A stretch of 64,000 bases of DNA, taken from NCBI GenBank assembly GCA_003096535.1, contig QEKJ01000001.1, positions 1 through 64,000 of the forward strand, in the 5' to 3' direction. Positions within the stretch are counted from its first letter, which is position 1. Every line of letters begins with the position of its first letter. This document shows, in pieces, positions 1-7,881 of this stretch. The translations under genes were made by a program, and so were the position numbers. The DNA is from Agathobaculum butyriciproducens (GTDB taxonomy: Bacteria > Bacillota > Clostridia > Oscillospirales > Butyricicoccaceae). The notes below the pieces were generated by a model. The model made no database searches, was not told the origin of the DNA, and saw only the letters and a program-made list of their open reading frames with translations.

Positions 1-307
1 AACTGTCCATCATCACCTGCATATTTGCGGTGAGCAATGTCATATTCGCCGGAATAACATCAATGCGGTCGTACTTGGTGTGCTGAATAACCTCTCCCAA
101 ATCGGCATCGCGGTCAAGCATCAGATCGGCAATGCTCTGGCGGTCATAGCTGTGTACGCCAAAGGTCTTGGAGCAGTTTCCCTGCTTGTCGTTATCTACG
201 ACCAGTACACGCGCATTATACTGCTGCGACAGCGCATAGGCCATGCTGACGGTGGTCAGTGTCTTAGCAACGCCGCCTTTGAGGTTGATGATAGATACGG
301 TTTTCAT
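1..307 (-). CDS. ParA/Soj-family partition ATPase (partial, 3' end beyond window)
   Basis: ParA/MinD-type P-loop ATPases segregate plasmids or chromosomes with a DNA-bound ParB partner. The 102 visible residues show the deviant Walker A KGGVAKT (residues 10-16) and the second acidic motif VVDNDKQGN (about 37-45). The start is the ATG at 307, preceded by AAAGGGGA. The gene is last in a leftward block with three small genes and is separated from its neighbour by 72 bp holding a perfect palindrome. It runs off the window, so its C-terminus and any parB gene cannot be seen. The block resembles the end of an integrated plasmid-like element (inference). Confidence 0.88.
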   Translation of the reverse strand, partial: MKTVSIINLKGGVAKTLTTVSMAYALSQQYNARVLVVDNDKQGNCSKTFGVHSYDRQSIADLMLDRDADLGEVIQHTKYDRIDVIPANMTLLTANMQVMMDS

Positions 308-330
308 AAAATTATCCCCTTTGTAGTCGT

Positions 331-347
331 GTGTTCCATTGGAACAC
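331..347. promoter_or_regulatory. 17-bp perfect palindrome upstream of parA
   Basis: GTGTTCCA and TGGAACAC flank a single T in the 72-bp gap between parA and its upstream neighbour. A dyad here could be a ParA/ParB operator or a centromere-like parS. The general form recalls Bacillus parS, though the sequence differs. Its function is inferred only from position. Confidence 0.45.
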
Positions 348-379
348 ATGGTTTCAGCAGTTTCCACGCTGCTGTTTAT

Positions 380-736
380 TTACTTATCTTTGTGCCAGAA
401 GAAACTCTGGTGCGGCTTATCCGGCACGATCTCGACCAATCCAAAATTGAAAAGCTCGTCGAAAGTGACCTCGATTTCCTTGCGCTGCGGCAGAGAACCG
501 TCCTGTTTGCGTTGCTCTACGATAAAATGCGCTGTATCGGCCTGAATACAGATATGCGCTGTCATGCCTGTAACCCAGCCGAGAGAAACCTTATCGGAAG
601 TCGGATCTTCGTGCATGAAAGTGTAGGTGAACGGTTCAATCGACCAGTTCGGATCGTCCTTGAGCTTTTCATAAGTCGGCTCATACATCGCGTGCTTGAG
701 CAGATAGTGGGATTTTTCCGCCAGCTGGTACTTCAT
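380..736 (-). CDS. Hypothetical protein, 118 aa
   Basis: Not recognised. The protein is soluble and mixed-charge, begins MKYQLAEKSHYLL and ends in WHKDK. It has no signal peptide or membrane segment. Its ATG overlaps the stop of the upstream gene (ATGA), so the two are translationally coupled. Both share a C-terminal pattern of roughly 'V-F-FDLLQFGLV/I-E-VP', so they may be diverged paralogues; this is a by-eye impression. The context is the parA block. Confidence 0.7.
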   Translation of the reverse strand: MKYQLAEKSHYLLKHAMYEPTYEKLKDDPNWSIEPFTYTFMHEDPTSDKVSLGWVTGMTAHICIQADTAHFIVEQRKQDGSLPQRKEIEVTFDELFNFGLVEIVPDKPHQSFFWHKDK

Positions 737-1056
737 AAGCAGCTCTCCTTTGACGGAACTTCCTTGATCAAGCCATACGCTTGCAAGTCAGCAAGCGAAA
801 AATTGAAAACTTTGCGCTGACGAACACACTTCGCTTCATCGGAGGGTGCATCGCCATACTGCTCAACCGCCAGCAGCGGGTACGGGGACGGCGTAAAGTA
901 AATCTCATAATATGGCCAGCGCAGCCAAGCAGAGTGTTTGCCATGCTCAAACAACATTTCGCTGCTTTTCGGCAGCTCAAGCCACGACAGCTCGGCGGCT
1001 TTTTCAGCGACCAGCTTATACAGACCGCGCTTTGTCGGGTGAAAACGGTAAGGCAT
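733..1056 (-). CDS. Hypothetical protein, 107 aa
   Basis: Not recognised. The start is ATG 1056 (MPYRFHPTKRGLYKL), which follows AAGGAGGAAAAAAGTA. A longer frame reaching 1134 has no ribosome site and is not used. The C-terminal part (VFNFSLADLQAYGLIKEVP) resembles the end of the downstream protein, FDELFNFGLVEIVP, suggesting a shared fold or duplication. It is cotranscribed with the 118-aa gene and parA. Confidence 0.68.
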   Translation of the reverse strand: MPYRFHPTKRGLYKLVAEKAAELSWLELPKSSEMLFEHGKHSAWLRWPYYEIYFTPSPYPLLAVEQYGDAPSDEAKCVRQRKVFNFSLADLQAYGLIKEVPSKESCL

Positions 1057-1146
1057 TACTTTTTTCCTCCTTAATTGGTTGTGCTCGCAACAGACTGGAA
1101 ACGGCGGAGAAACCTCGCTGCACAGGCCGAGCAAATAACCCGCGTA

Positions 1147-1431
1147 TCAGTCATGATGCGGCTCCTTGCCTAATACAACGGGCGGCACGATGCGCACTGG
1201 AGGACGCCCTGCCTTTACCATCTTTGCAATTGCGGATGCACGATCAGGGTCATAAACCTTGCGTCCACCGATGTAAATGTCACCGGTGTAGCCGCGCTCC
1301 AACTCACTCTTTACTGTGTGAGCATTAACACCGAGGTCGGCTGCGATGTTCGCTACCTTATATCCGGCAATCCACATCTCGTAAATACGCTGACGCATTG
1401 CATCGGTAATTGCTCTTTTTACTTCGGACAT
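1147..1431 (-). CDS. Small helix-turn-helix DNA-binding protein, 94 aa
   Basis: Residues about 8-45 form a helix-turn-helix of the transposase/Sigma-70 region 4-like type (AMRQRIYEMWIAGYKVANIA then DLGVNAHTVKSELERG). This is followed by a basic tail with GGRKVYDP. The start is ATG 1431 after GGAGGTGCAAAA. It is first in the leftward block that ends with parA, so it may regulate the block or bind its partition site. No specific family was recognised. Confidence 0.65.
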   Translation of the reverse strand: MSEVKRAITDAMRQRIYEMWIAGYKVANIAADLGVNAHTVKSELERGYTGDIYIGGRKVYDPDRASAIAKMVKAGRPPVRIVPPVVLGKEPHHD

Positions 1432-1544
1432 TTTTGCACCTCCATTCGGATTTTTTGTAATAAAAAAACTTACCTCGAGGACTACTCCTTTGCGGTAAGT
1501 TAATTATTGCATTTTGGGGTTTTTGTAAGGTTTGAACAAAATGC

Positions 1545-1572
1545 TTGCCTTTTTCCGTCAGTATGCTATACT
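1545..1572 (+). promoter_or_regulatory. Sigma-A-type promoter of pgi
   Basis: TTGCCT and TATACT are separated by 16 bp, about 70 bp upstream of the pgi start. The rest of the 210-bp gap between the HTH gene and pgi holds no gene. Confidence 0.65.
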
Positions 1573-1640
1573 TAGATACATGAGGGAGAGCAAATCCCGC
1601 CAAATGGCTTGGAGGAAATAACAAAAGGGGAAATGCAGTA

Positions 1641-2987
1641 ATGGGAATTAAACTGAAACTGACCGGTCTCCGGCGATTTGTCCGGACCGAGGCTGAGATT
1701 GCGGACTACACCGCGCAGGTAGCGGCAGCGCAGGACACACTCGTGAACGGCACCGGCGCCGGAAACGATTTTCTCGGCTGGCTGAATCTGCCGGTGGATT
1801 ATGACCGGGACGAGTTTGCGCGCATCAAGCAGGCGGCAAAGAAGATTCAGCAGATCTGCGATGTGCTGATCGTCATCGGCATCGGCGGCTCGTATTTAGG
1901 GGCACGGGCAGCCATCGAGTTCGTAAACGGTCAGTTCTACAACCAGGTCCGCCCGGAGGGCATTCCGGAGGTGTACTTTGCCGGCAACAACATTTCGTCG
2001 TCCTACTTAAACGACATTATCAAGATGATCGGTGACCGCGATTTCTGCATCAACATCATCTCGAAGTCAGGCACGACCACCGAGCCTGCCATCGCCTTCC
2101 GCGAGCTGAAAAAGCTGTGCGAAAGCAAATACGGCAAGGAGGGGGCGCGCGAGCGCATCTTCGCCACGACGGATAAGGAGCGCGGCGCGCTCAAAAAGCT
2201 GGCGGATGACGAGGGCTACGAGACCTTTATTGTGCCGGATAACATCGGCGGCCGTTTCTCGGTGCTCACGCCGGTCGGTCTGCTGCCGATGGCTGCAGCC
2301 GGTCTGGACATTGACGCGGTGATGGCAGGCGCTGCCGCCGCCCGCGAGGAATATTCTCAGGGCTCCTTGCACGACTGCGCGCGCTATGCGGCACTGCGTA
2401 ATCTGCTGCTGTTCAAGGGCAAATCCATGGAGATCATGGTAAACTACGAGCCGTCACTCGTCATGCTCGGCGAATGGCTCAAGCAGCTGTTCGATGAATC
2501 CGAGGGCAAGGACCATAAGGGTCTGTTCGTCACCTCGGCAAATTTCTCCACCGACCTGCATTCCATCGGTCAGTTCATTCAGGACGGCTCGCGCATCATG
2601 TTCGAGACCGTGCTGTGGGTCAAGGAGCCGCGCTCCGAGATTACCATCGAGCATACCGAAGAGGATATCGACGGCCTGAATTATCTGGCAGGTCAGACCG
2701 TGCAGCACGTCAACCAGAAGGCGTACGAGGGCACGCTGATCGCCCATATGGACGGCGGCACGCCGAATATCATCATTGAGATTGACCGCACGGATGCATG
2801 GCATTTCGGCTATCTGGTCTACTTTTTCGAGAAGGCCTGCGGCATTTCGGGTTACCTGCTCGGCGTAAATCCGTTTAATCAGCCGGGTGTTGAGGATTAT
2901 AAGAAGAATATGTTTGCACTTCTGGGCAGATCGGGTTTCGAGGAGCGGAGAAAGTACCTTGAGGCGCGTGTCAAGCTGGAAGACTGA
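1641..2987 (+). CDS. pgi: Glucose-6-phosphate isomerase
   Basis: Converts glucose-6-phosphate to fructose-6-phosphate in cytosolic glycolysis and gluconeogenesis. At 448 aa it matches the short Firmicutes form. Family motifs are in order: [17 protein letters not shown] (about 74-90), the sugar-phosphate loop [14 protein letters not shown] (about 140-153), [14 protein letters not shown] (about 205-218) and the C-terminal [14 protein letters not shown]. It is monocistronic, between its own promoter and a strong terminator. The start ATG is preceded by GGAGGAAATAAC and AGGGGAAA. Confidence 0.96.
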   Translation: MGIKLKLTGLRRFVRTEAEIADYTAQVAAAQDTLVNGTGAGNDFLGWLNLPVDYDRDEFARIKQAAKKIQQICDVLIVIGIGGSYLGARAAIEFVNGQFYNQVRPEGIPEVYFAGNNISSSYLNDIIKMIGDRDFCINIISKSGTTTEPAIAFRELKKLCESKYGKEGARERIFATTDKERGALKKLADDEGYETFIVPDNIGGRFSVLTPVGLLPMAAAGLDIDAVMAGAAAAREEYSQGSLHDCARYAALRNLLLFKGKSMEIMVNYEPSLVMLGEWLKQLFDESEGKDHKGLFVTSANFSTDLHSIGQFIQDGSRIMFETVLWVKEPRSEITIEHTEEDIDGLNYLAGQTVQHVNQKAYEGTLIAHMDGGTPNIIIEIDRTDAWHFGYLVYFFEKACGISGYLLGVNPFNQPGVEDYKKNMFALLGRSGFEERRKYLEARVKLED

Positions 2988-3004
2988 ATCCCTTTGCTGT
3001 ATCC

Positions 3005-3036
3005 AAGGAGAGAGTGTTGTGCTCTCTCCTTTTTTA
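3005..3036 (+). terminator. Intrinsic terminator of pgi
   Basis: Stem AAGGAGAGAG/CTCTCTCCTT with a 7-nt loop, then a T-run, 18 bp after the pgi stop. Confidence 0.9.
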
Positions 3037-3046
3037 TTCTTCGCAA

Positions 3047-3330
3047 ATGGAGAATGGAGACACCCACCGCAGTGGGCGTCCAGCGAGCAACCGCCGTAGG
3101 CGGCTCTTAGCGAGTCGGAATGGAGAATGGAAAATGAACGATACGGTTTTATTTGTTGCGGGCGACCAGTGGTCGCCCCTACGGTAATGCGTGTGCATAC
3201 CGCCAACAAAGGGCGCGCATTGCGCGTCCTTGTAAACCATATGCACCGATAAACCACACAATGGAAAATACCAAATCTCCACGTTCATTCTCCATTCTCC
3301 ATTTTCCATTCTCAATTACTCCACCCTTGC
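3047..3330. repeat. Composite intergenic repeat (TGGAGAA-type ends plus palindromes)
   Basis: The 380-bp gap after pgi holds no gene. It starts with TGGAGAATGGAGA/TGGAGAATGGAAAATG repeats, contains GGGCGACCA/TGGTCGCCC followed by CCTACGG, and ends with the inverted form CATTCTCCATTTTCCATT. The same modules recur near 6.5, 24.5, 31.1, 41.1, 52.7 and 60.3 kb. Confidence 0.7.
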
Positions 3331-3372
3331 GTAAATCCCGCCATTCCGGGTAAAATAAATGCGGTGATGAAA

Positions 3373-3726
3373 ATGAAACTGCAAACTCCCGCAGTCTTTG
3401 CGTTGGGCGCGGCCGGCTACGCCGCGCTTGAGCTTCTCTGGCGCGGACGCACCCACTGGACGATGGCGCTGACCGGCGGTACGGTTCTGGTCGGTCTGCG
3501 GCGGCTGCGGCGGCGCGTACACGAGGAAAGCCCGCTCTCCCGCTGCCTGTGCGGCGCGGCATGCATCACGGCGGCGGAATATGTGGTCGGCTGCACGGTC
3601 AACCGGCATTTCCGGCTGCGCGTGTGGGATTACTCGCACGAATTCGGCAATGTTCAAGGGCAGATCTGCCCGAAATACGCCGTGCTGTGGACGCTGCTCG
3701 CCGCGCCGATTATGCTGCCGAAATAA
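3373..3726 (+). CDS. Small membrane protein, CmpB / ABC-transporter type IV-like family
   Basis: About 117 aa with hydrophobic stretches near residues 7-22, 30-43, 60-77 and 98-115. The C-terminal signature RVWDYSHEFGNVQGQICP followed by a final hydrophobic segment is typical of the 'putative ABC-transporter type IV' (CmpB-like) family. The role of that family is not established. In-frame starts are GTG 3364, ATG 3367 and ATG 3373. The weak GCGGTG ribosome site best fits 3373. It stands alone between pgi and coaX. Confidence 0.72.
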   Translation: MKLQTPAVFALGAAGYAALELLWRGRTHWTMALTGGTVLVGLRRLRRRVHEESPLSRCLCGAACITAAEYVVGCTVNRHFRLRVWDYSHEFGNVQGQICPKYAVLWTLLAAPIMLPK

Positions 3727-3810
3727 GACGAAAATGTGTACCTCTCCCCTTGCAATACAGTTTTTAATGTCTTATAATAGTGGTAAACTATGCAGAAAAG
3801 GAGACACACC

Positions 3811-4584
3811 ATGCTGATCGCAGTCAATGCAGGAAACAGCCGCGTTTTGCTCGGCGGCTATGAGGAGGACGGACAGGTTTTTTCTGCCTCCATCGCAACC
3901 GAGCCTAAGCTGACGCGCGACGACTACGCCTGCAAGCTGCAGCAGGTGCTTTTGCTGTACGGCGTGAACGTGCGCCGCATCCACGGCGGTATTGTCAGCT
4001 CGGTCGTTCCGAGCATGGTCGGCGTGCTCGAGGGTGCGCTGCGCCTGCTCGGCATCCGCGATGTCATCGAGGTATCGAGCGGCGTCAAGACCGGACTCAA
4101 CATCCGCTCCGAGCAGCCGCGGCAGGTCGGCTCGGACCGCGTAGCCGCTGCGGTGGCTGCCCGTGCCAAGGGAAAGCTGCCGTGCGTGGCGATTACGCTC
4201 GGCACCGCGACCACGTTCACCGCGCTCGATGGGTCCGGTGCGCTGGTCGGCTCAGCCATCACGGCGGGCGTGCAGCTGAGTCTGCTCGCGCTCCGCGAGC
4301 AGGCGGCGCAGCTTCCGGCGGTCGCCATCGACGCCAAGGACGAGGGTATTCTCGCCCGGAACACGGTCGATGCCATGCGCGTCGGCGCGGTTTACGGTGC
4401 CGCGTCGCTCGTGGACGGCATGGTTGAACGCTTTGCGGAAGCGCTCGGTGAAACGCCGTATGTCGTGCTCACCGGAGAGCTTGCGCCGCTCGTCACTCCC
4501 TATCTGCGTATCCCGTTCGAGTACGATGAAAGCCTTGTGCTCGACGGTCTGCACCTGATTTGGAAGAAAAATCGGGGAAATTAA
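3811..4584 (+). CDS. coaX: Type III pantothenate kinase homologue with altered active-site motifs
   Basis: CoaX (ASKHA fold) phosphorylates pantothenate, the first step of CoA synthesis. The 257-aa protein has the family layout: N-terminal phosphate loop (VNAGNSRVLLG, residues 5-15), GSDR (107-110, catalytic Asp kept), the GTATTF loop (131-136) and NTVDAMRVGAVYG. Two usual acidic residues are replaced: N6 where DxGNT is expected and T129 where DxGTA is expected. The start ATG 3811 follows AAAAGGAGACACACC. The next gene is a PanT-like transporter component, consistent with a pantothenate role. Whether it is an active kinase is uncertain. Confidence 0.83.
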   Translation: MLIAVNAGNSRVLLGGYEEDGQVFSASIATEPKLTRDDYACKLQQVLLLYGVNVRRIHGGIVSSVVPSMVGVLEGALRLLGIRDVIEVSSGVKTGLNIRSEQPRQVGSDRVAAAVAARAKGKLPCVAITLGTATTFTALDGSGALVGSAITAGVQLSLLALREQAAQLPAVAIDAKDEGILARNTVDAMRVGAVYGAASLVDGMVERFAEALGETPYVVLTGELAPLVTPYLRIPFEYDESLVLDGLHLIWKKNRGN

Positions 4585-4674
4585 GATGTGGCAGTGAACA
4601 AATCTCGCTGACCACCACAATTTTTGTATTGCGCTGTACCTGTCAAAGCAGGACGGCAGCAGGAGGAATTACAA

Positions 4675-5304
4675 ATGAATAACAAAACTACCAATGTACG
4701 GTATCTCGCGCAGCTGGCGCTGCTGGCGGCGATCGAGGTCGTGATGAAGCTGATGGGTCTGGGCAGCGTGCCGGTCGGCCCGCTGTACATGTCGTTCCTG
4801 ACCGTGCCGATCGCTGTCGGCGCGATGACCATGGGCCCGACCGCCGGTGCGATTCTCGGCGGCGTATTCGGTCTGGTCAGCATGAAGGACGCCATCACCG
4901 GTGCGTCCGTTATGACCGGTGCATTTTTCCAGATCAGTCCGATCAACACCTTCGTTCTGTGTGTTGTCATGCGCGTGCTGATGGGCTGGTGTGTCGGCCT
5001 GCTGTTCCGCGTGCTGCGCCGCGTGGACCACAAGAAGAGCTGGAGCTATTTCGTTGGTGCGATGTCCGCGCCGCTGCTGAATACCATTTTCTTCATGGGT
5101 TACATTGTTCTGGTGTTCTACAAGACCGACTTCGTGCAGGAGCGCGTTGCCTCTCTCGGCGTGGCTAACCCGCTGTCCTTCGTGGTTGCACTGGTCGGCG
5201 TACAGGGTCTGATCGAGATTATCGTCGGCTGTGCGGTCGGCGGCGTGCTCGCCCGTGCGGTAGCATCGTTCCTCGGTCATCGTGCGCCTGCAAAAGCAGA
5301 ATAA
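4675..5304 (+). CDS. ECF transporter S component, probable pantothenate importer
   Basis: About 209 aa with six predicted membrane helices. S components give substrate specificity to energy-coupling factor vitamin importers. The N-terminal YLAQLALLAAIEVVMKL and the glycine-rich helix 'GPTAGAILGGVFGL' fit this class. The start ATG 4675 follows AGGAGGAATTACAA. A neighbouring pantothenate kinase homologue 90 bp upstream suggests a PanT-like substrate; the assignment rests on this context. The EcfAAT energizing module is not in the window. Confidence 0.78.
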   Translation: MNNKTTNVRYLAQLALLAAIEVVMKLMGLGSVPVGPLYMSFLTVPIAVGAMTMGPTAGAILGGVFGLVSMKDAITGASVMTGAFFQISPINTFVLCVVMRVLMGWCVGLLFRVLRRVDHKKSWSYFVGAMSAPLLNTIFFMGYIVLVFYKTDFVQERVASLGVANPLSFVVALVGVQGLIEIIVGCAVGGVLARAVASFLGHRAPAKAE

Positions 5305-5318
5305 ATGATTGCTAATTG

Positions 5319-5358
5319 CGGCAGTTTCTCTCATTTTTCGCAGAGAAACTGCCGTTTT
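5319..5358 (+). terminator. Intrinsic terminator after the ECF S component
   Basis: A 13-bp perfect stem (CGGCAGTTTCTCT and its complement) with a 10-nt loop, followed by TTTTG. Confidence 0.92.
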
Positions 5359-5482
5359 GTGTTCCCGGAAAACCTTTCCGCAGCCAGAGAATTTCCGTGC
5401 CGCCAAATGTCCGGCAGAATAGAAAAGGTTCACAGCGTTGTTTTCGTGCTCCGCGCGGCATAGTAATAGCGGAGGTGAAAAA

Positions 5483-6490
5483 ATGCAAAAAAATCACGCA
5501 AAACGCACGGCGCTCGCCCTGTTCCTGCTGTTTGCGGTGACAGTCTCCGCGCAGGCGGCAAAAATCGCCGAGGTCATCCCGATCGGGCACACGGTCGGCA
5601 TCAAAATGCAGGCGGAGGGCGTGCTTATCGTGCAGCTGACCGAGGTGCAGGGCGCGGACGGTACGCACTCCCCTGCGAAGGAGGCGGGCGTGCAGGAGGG
5701 CGATGTGCTGTGCCGCGCCGGTGAGACCGCGCTGCACTCGAACGACGATCTGCAGAAGCAGGTCGCGCTCTCGGCGGGACAGCCGATCAAGCTGACGCTC
5801 GAGCGCGGAGACGCGGAGAAAAGCGTCACGGTGACGCCGTGCAGGGACAAAACCGGTGCGTACCGCATCGGCGTGCTCGCGCGCGACAGTCTGGCAGGAA
5901 TCGGCACGCTGACCTACGTTGACCCGCAGACCGGCGCGTTCGGCTCGCTCGGTCACGGCATCTGCGACAGCGAGACCGGCGTGCTGCTGCCGCTGCAGGA
6001 GGGCACGATCATTCACTCGACGGTGAGCAGCGTGCAGCGCGGCAAGGCGGGTGAACCGGGTTCGCTGCAGGGCGAATTTTCGACCGAAAAACCGCTCGGA
6101 ACCGTGGCGCAAAACACAGAAAGCGGCATTTTCGGCACCATAACGGACGATTCGCTGTACGGCGAGCTGCAGTGCGTGCCGGTCGCGTCGGCAGACGAAA
6201 TCAAAATCGGTGACGCGGAAATCCTGTCCAACGTGGACGGCGACAGCGTGCAGCGTTATTCTGTCCAGATTGTCAAGCTCTATCCGGCGAACGACGAATA
6301 CGGGCGCAGCATGATGCTCCGCGTGACCGATTCGCAGCTTGCGGAGAAAACCGGCGGCATCGTGCAGGGCATGAGCGGCAGTCCGATCCTGCAGAACGGC
6401 AAGCTGATCGGCGCGGTAACGCATGTGCTGGTCGATAATCCGATGGAAGGGTATGGCATTTCGATGGAGAAAATGCTGGCGGCAAGCTAA
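5483..6490 (+). CDS. spoIVB: SpoIVB serine peptidase (stage IV sporulation)
   Basis: SpoIVB is made in the forespore and secreted into the intermembrane space. There it cleaves SpoIVFA to release the SpoIVFB protease that activates pro-sigma-K. The 335-aa protein has an N-terminal signal/anchor (about 8-25), a PDZ domain (about 50-120, with KEAGVQEGDVLCRAG) and an S55 peptidase domain. That domain has the catalytic His in SLGHGI (H158) and Ser in GMSGSPI (296-302). The start ATG 5483 follows GGAGGTGAAAAA. It lies directly upstream of spo0A, the conserved order in Bacilli and Clostridia. Confidence 0.95.
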   Translation: MQKNHAKRTALALFLLFAVTVSAQAAKIAEVIPIGHTVGIKMQAEGVLIVQLTEVQGADGTHSPAKEAGVQEGDVLCRAGETALHSNDDLQKQVALSAGQPIKLTLERGDAEKSVTVTPCRDKTGAYRIGVLARDSLAGIGTLTYVDPQTGAFGSLGHGICDSETGVLLPLQEGTIIHSTVSSVQRGKAGEPGSLQGEFSTEKPLGTVAQNTESGIFGTITDDSLYGELQCVPVASADEIKIGDAEILSNVDGDSVQRYSVQIVKLYPANDEYGRSMMLRVTDSQLAEKTGGIVQGMSGSPILQNGKLIGAVTHVLVDNPMEGYGISMEKMLAAS

Positions 6491-6545
6491 AATTGAGAAT
6501 TGAAAATGGAGAATGGAAAATGCCGCTATCCTTGCGCGAGTTCTG
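6490..6545. repeat. TGGAGAA-type repeat with attached GC-rich module
   Basis: Immediately after spoIVB, ATTGAGAATTGAAAATGG and GAATGGAAAATG repeat units are followed by 'CGCTATCCTTGCGCGAGTTC'. The same pair of modules occurs at 31.07-31.13 kb. Confidence 0.65.
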
Positions 6546-6581
6546 TTCGCGCTGCGGCCGTAATGGGTTTGTCTGGCGTTT

Positions 6582-6608
6582 GGGCGGCCGTTGGCCGCCC
6601 TCTTTTTT
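6582..6608 (+). terminator. Intrinsic terminator of spoIVB
   Basis: GGGCGGCC/GGCCGCCC stem with a GTT loop, then TCTTTTTTA. Confidence 0.9.
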
Positions 6609-6649
6609 ATCTTTCTGAAATGCTTCTCTCCCCTATTTGATTGATTTTG

Positions 6650-6782
6650 TTGTCGAAAAACGCAGTTTTGCTTGTATTTTGTCTATTTCCGGGGAATTTT
6701 GAAAATATGCAGAAATTGCAAAAACAGTCGGTCCGACCGGTCATTTTGGGTAAATCGACAGATTTTGTCGAATGCTGTCTGC
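6650..6782 (+). promoter_or_regulatory. spo0A control region with two perfect 0A boxes
   Basis: TTGTCGAA occurs at 6650-6657 and 6775-6782, matching the known Spo0A box. The second is preceded by ATCGACA, which forms an imperfect inverted pair with it. A candidate promoter, TTGCAA with 17 bp to TAATCT, lies about 50 bp before the spo0A start. This predicts autoregulation by Spo0A. The remainder of the 400-bp spoIVB-spo0A gap holds the spoIVB terminator and no gene. Confidence 0.75.
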
Positions 6783-6889
6783 AATTTTCTCTCCAATTTT
6801 TTACAAAAGGTCTTGCAAGTTATGGTAGTATATGGTAATCTATTGCCAAGAAAAAGAGATGAAATTTATCGGAAAGCTGGTTATGATAT

Positions 6890-7651
6890 ATGAATGAGAA
6901 AATGAGAATTTTACTTGCAGACGACGACACCGAATTTTGCGCACGCATGTCGGCGGTGCTGGACAGTGCGGACGATTTTGAGCTGGTCGGCATTGCGGAA
7001 AACGGCGAAAAGGCACTTTCCGCGGTCAATGAGCTGCGGCCGGATGTACTTATCATTGAACTGATGCTGCCGGTGATGGACGGCATGAGCGTGCTCAGCC
7101 GCCTGCACGAGCAGGACGGACCGCATCCGGCGGTAATGGTATTCTCGGCGTTTGCAAGCCCGCAGATCGGCGCGGAATGCGCGGCGCTCGGCGTGGATCT
7201 GTTCCTGCGCAAGCCGATGGAGCCGCAGGCGGTCTGCGAGCGGCTTCGCCTGTGGCGGACCGGTCAGCTGCGCGCGGTCAAGGCCGAGGAAAGCATGGCG
7301 CTTGAGCTCCGCGTGACCGAGGTGATTCATCAGGTGGGCGTGCCGGCGCACATCAAGGGCTACCAGTATCTGCGCGAGGCCATCATGATGGCGGTCGAGG
7401 ATATCGAATCGGTCAGCGCCATCACCAAGGTGTTGTACCCGTCGATTGCTAAAAAGTTCAAGACGACCTCCTCCCGCGTGGAGCGAGCCATCCGGCACGC
7501 GATCGAGGTCGCGTGGGACCGCGGTGACATCGAAACCCTGCAGAATTACTTCGGCTACACGGTCTCGGGCGTCAAGGGAAAACCCACCAACAGCGAATTT
7601 ATCTCGATGATTGCCGACAGACTGCGGCTGCAGATGCGGTTTGGGGCGTAA
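6890..7651 (+). CDS. spo0A: Spo0A sporulation master regulator with Glu at the phosphoacceptor position
   Basis: Spo0A is the response regulator that commits the cell to sporulation when phosphorylated. The 253-aa protein has a receiver domain (acidic pocket D11-D13, S86 in FSAFA, K108 in LRKP) and the highly conserved DNA-binding domain ([45 protein letters not shown]). The usual phosphoacceptor Asp is Glu: residue 57 in [12 protein letters not shown], codon GAA at 7058-7060. This would block normal phosphorelay input and might mimic phosphorylation. The last 41 codons (from D213) lie within the left direct repeat of the integrated element. The ribosome site is weak. Confidence 0.96.
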   Translation: MNEKMRILLADDDTEFCARMSAVLDSADDFELVGIAENGEKALSAVNELRPDVLIIELMLPVMDGMSVLSRLHEQDGPHPAVMVFSAFASPQIGAECAALGVDLFLRKPMEPQAVCERLRLWRTGQLRAVKAEESMALELRVTEVIHQVGVPAHIKGYQYLREAIMMAVEDIESVSAITKVLYPSIAKKFKTTSSRVERAIRHAIEVAWDRGDIETLQNYFGYTVSGVKGKPTNSEFISMIADRLRLQMRFGA

Positions 7652-7828
7652 GGCAAATTTACAACGTAAGAAGCAGTAATATCATTCAGAAAACGATTTA
7701 TCGGTATAATATGCGTACTATTTACGCCGTTATGTAAATCGCAGCAAATCGCTTGCAAGCCTGCCAACATAACGAAAGTGTGAGTGAAACGCAGGTTCAA
7801 GCCTATAAACTTTTTCTGATATTGTGAA
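7526..7828 (+). repeat. Left direct repeat (attL-like), spo0A 3' end plus downstream
   Basis: Matches 17390-17692 over 303 bp without gaps, with 13 mismatches counted by eye. Only two fall in the coding part and both are synonymous (GAA/GAG, GGA/GGC). It provides the functional last 41 codons of spo0A. Upstream of position 7526 and downstream of 7828 the two copies diverge abruptly. Confidence 0.9.
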
Positions 7829-7834
7829 TAAATT

Positions 7835-7881
7835 CCTCAGTTTATTGGGTTCGCGTGCCTGATAAACTGAGGTGTTTTTTT
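7835..7881 (+). terminator. Terminator hairpin overlapping the integrase ribosome-binding site
   Basis: CCTCAGTTTAT (7835-7845) and ATAAACTGAGG (7862-7872) form a perfect 11-bp stem followed by TGTTTTTTT, directly against the integrase ATG. The 3' arm contains GAGG of the ribosome-binding site GAGGTG. It can therefore stop readthrough from spo0A and also hide the integrase start site. Confidence 0.82.
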
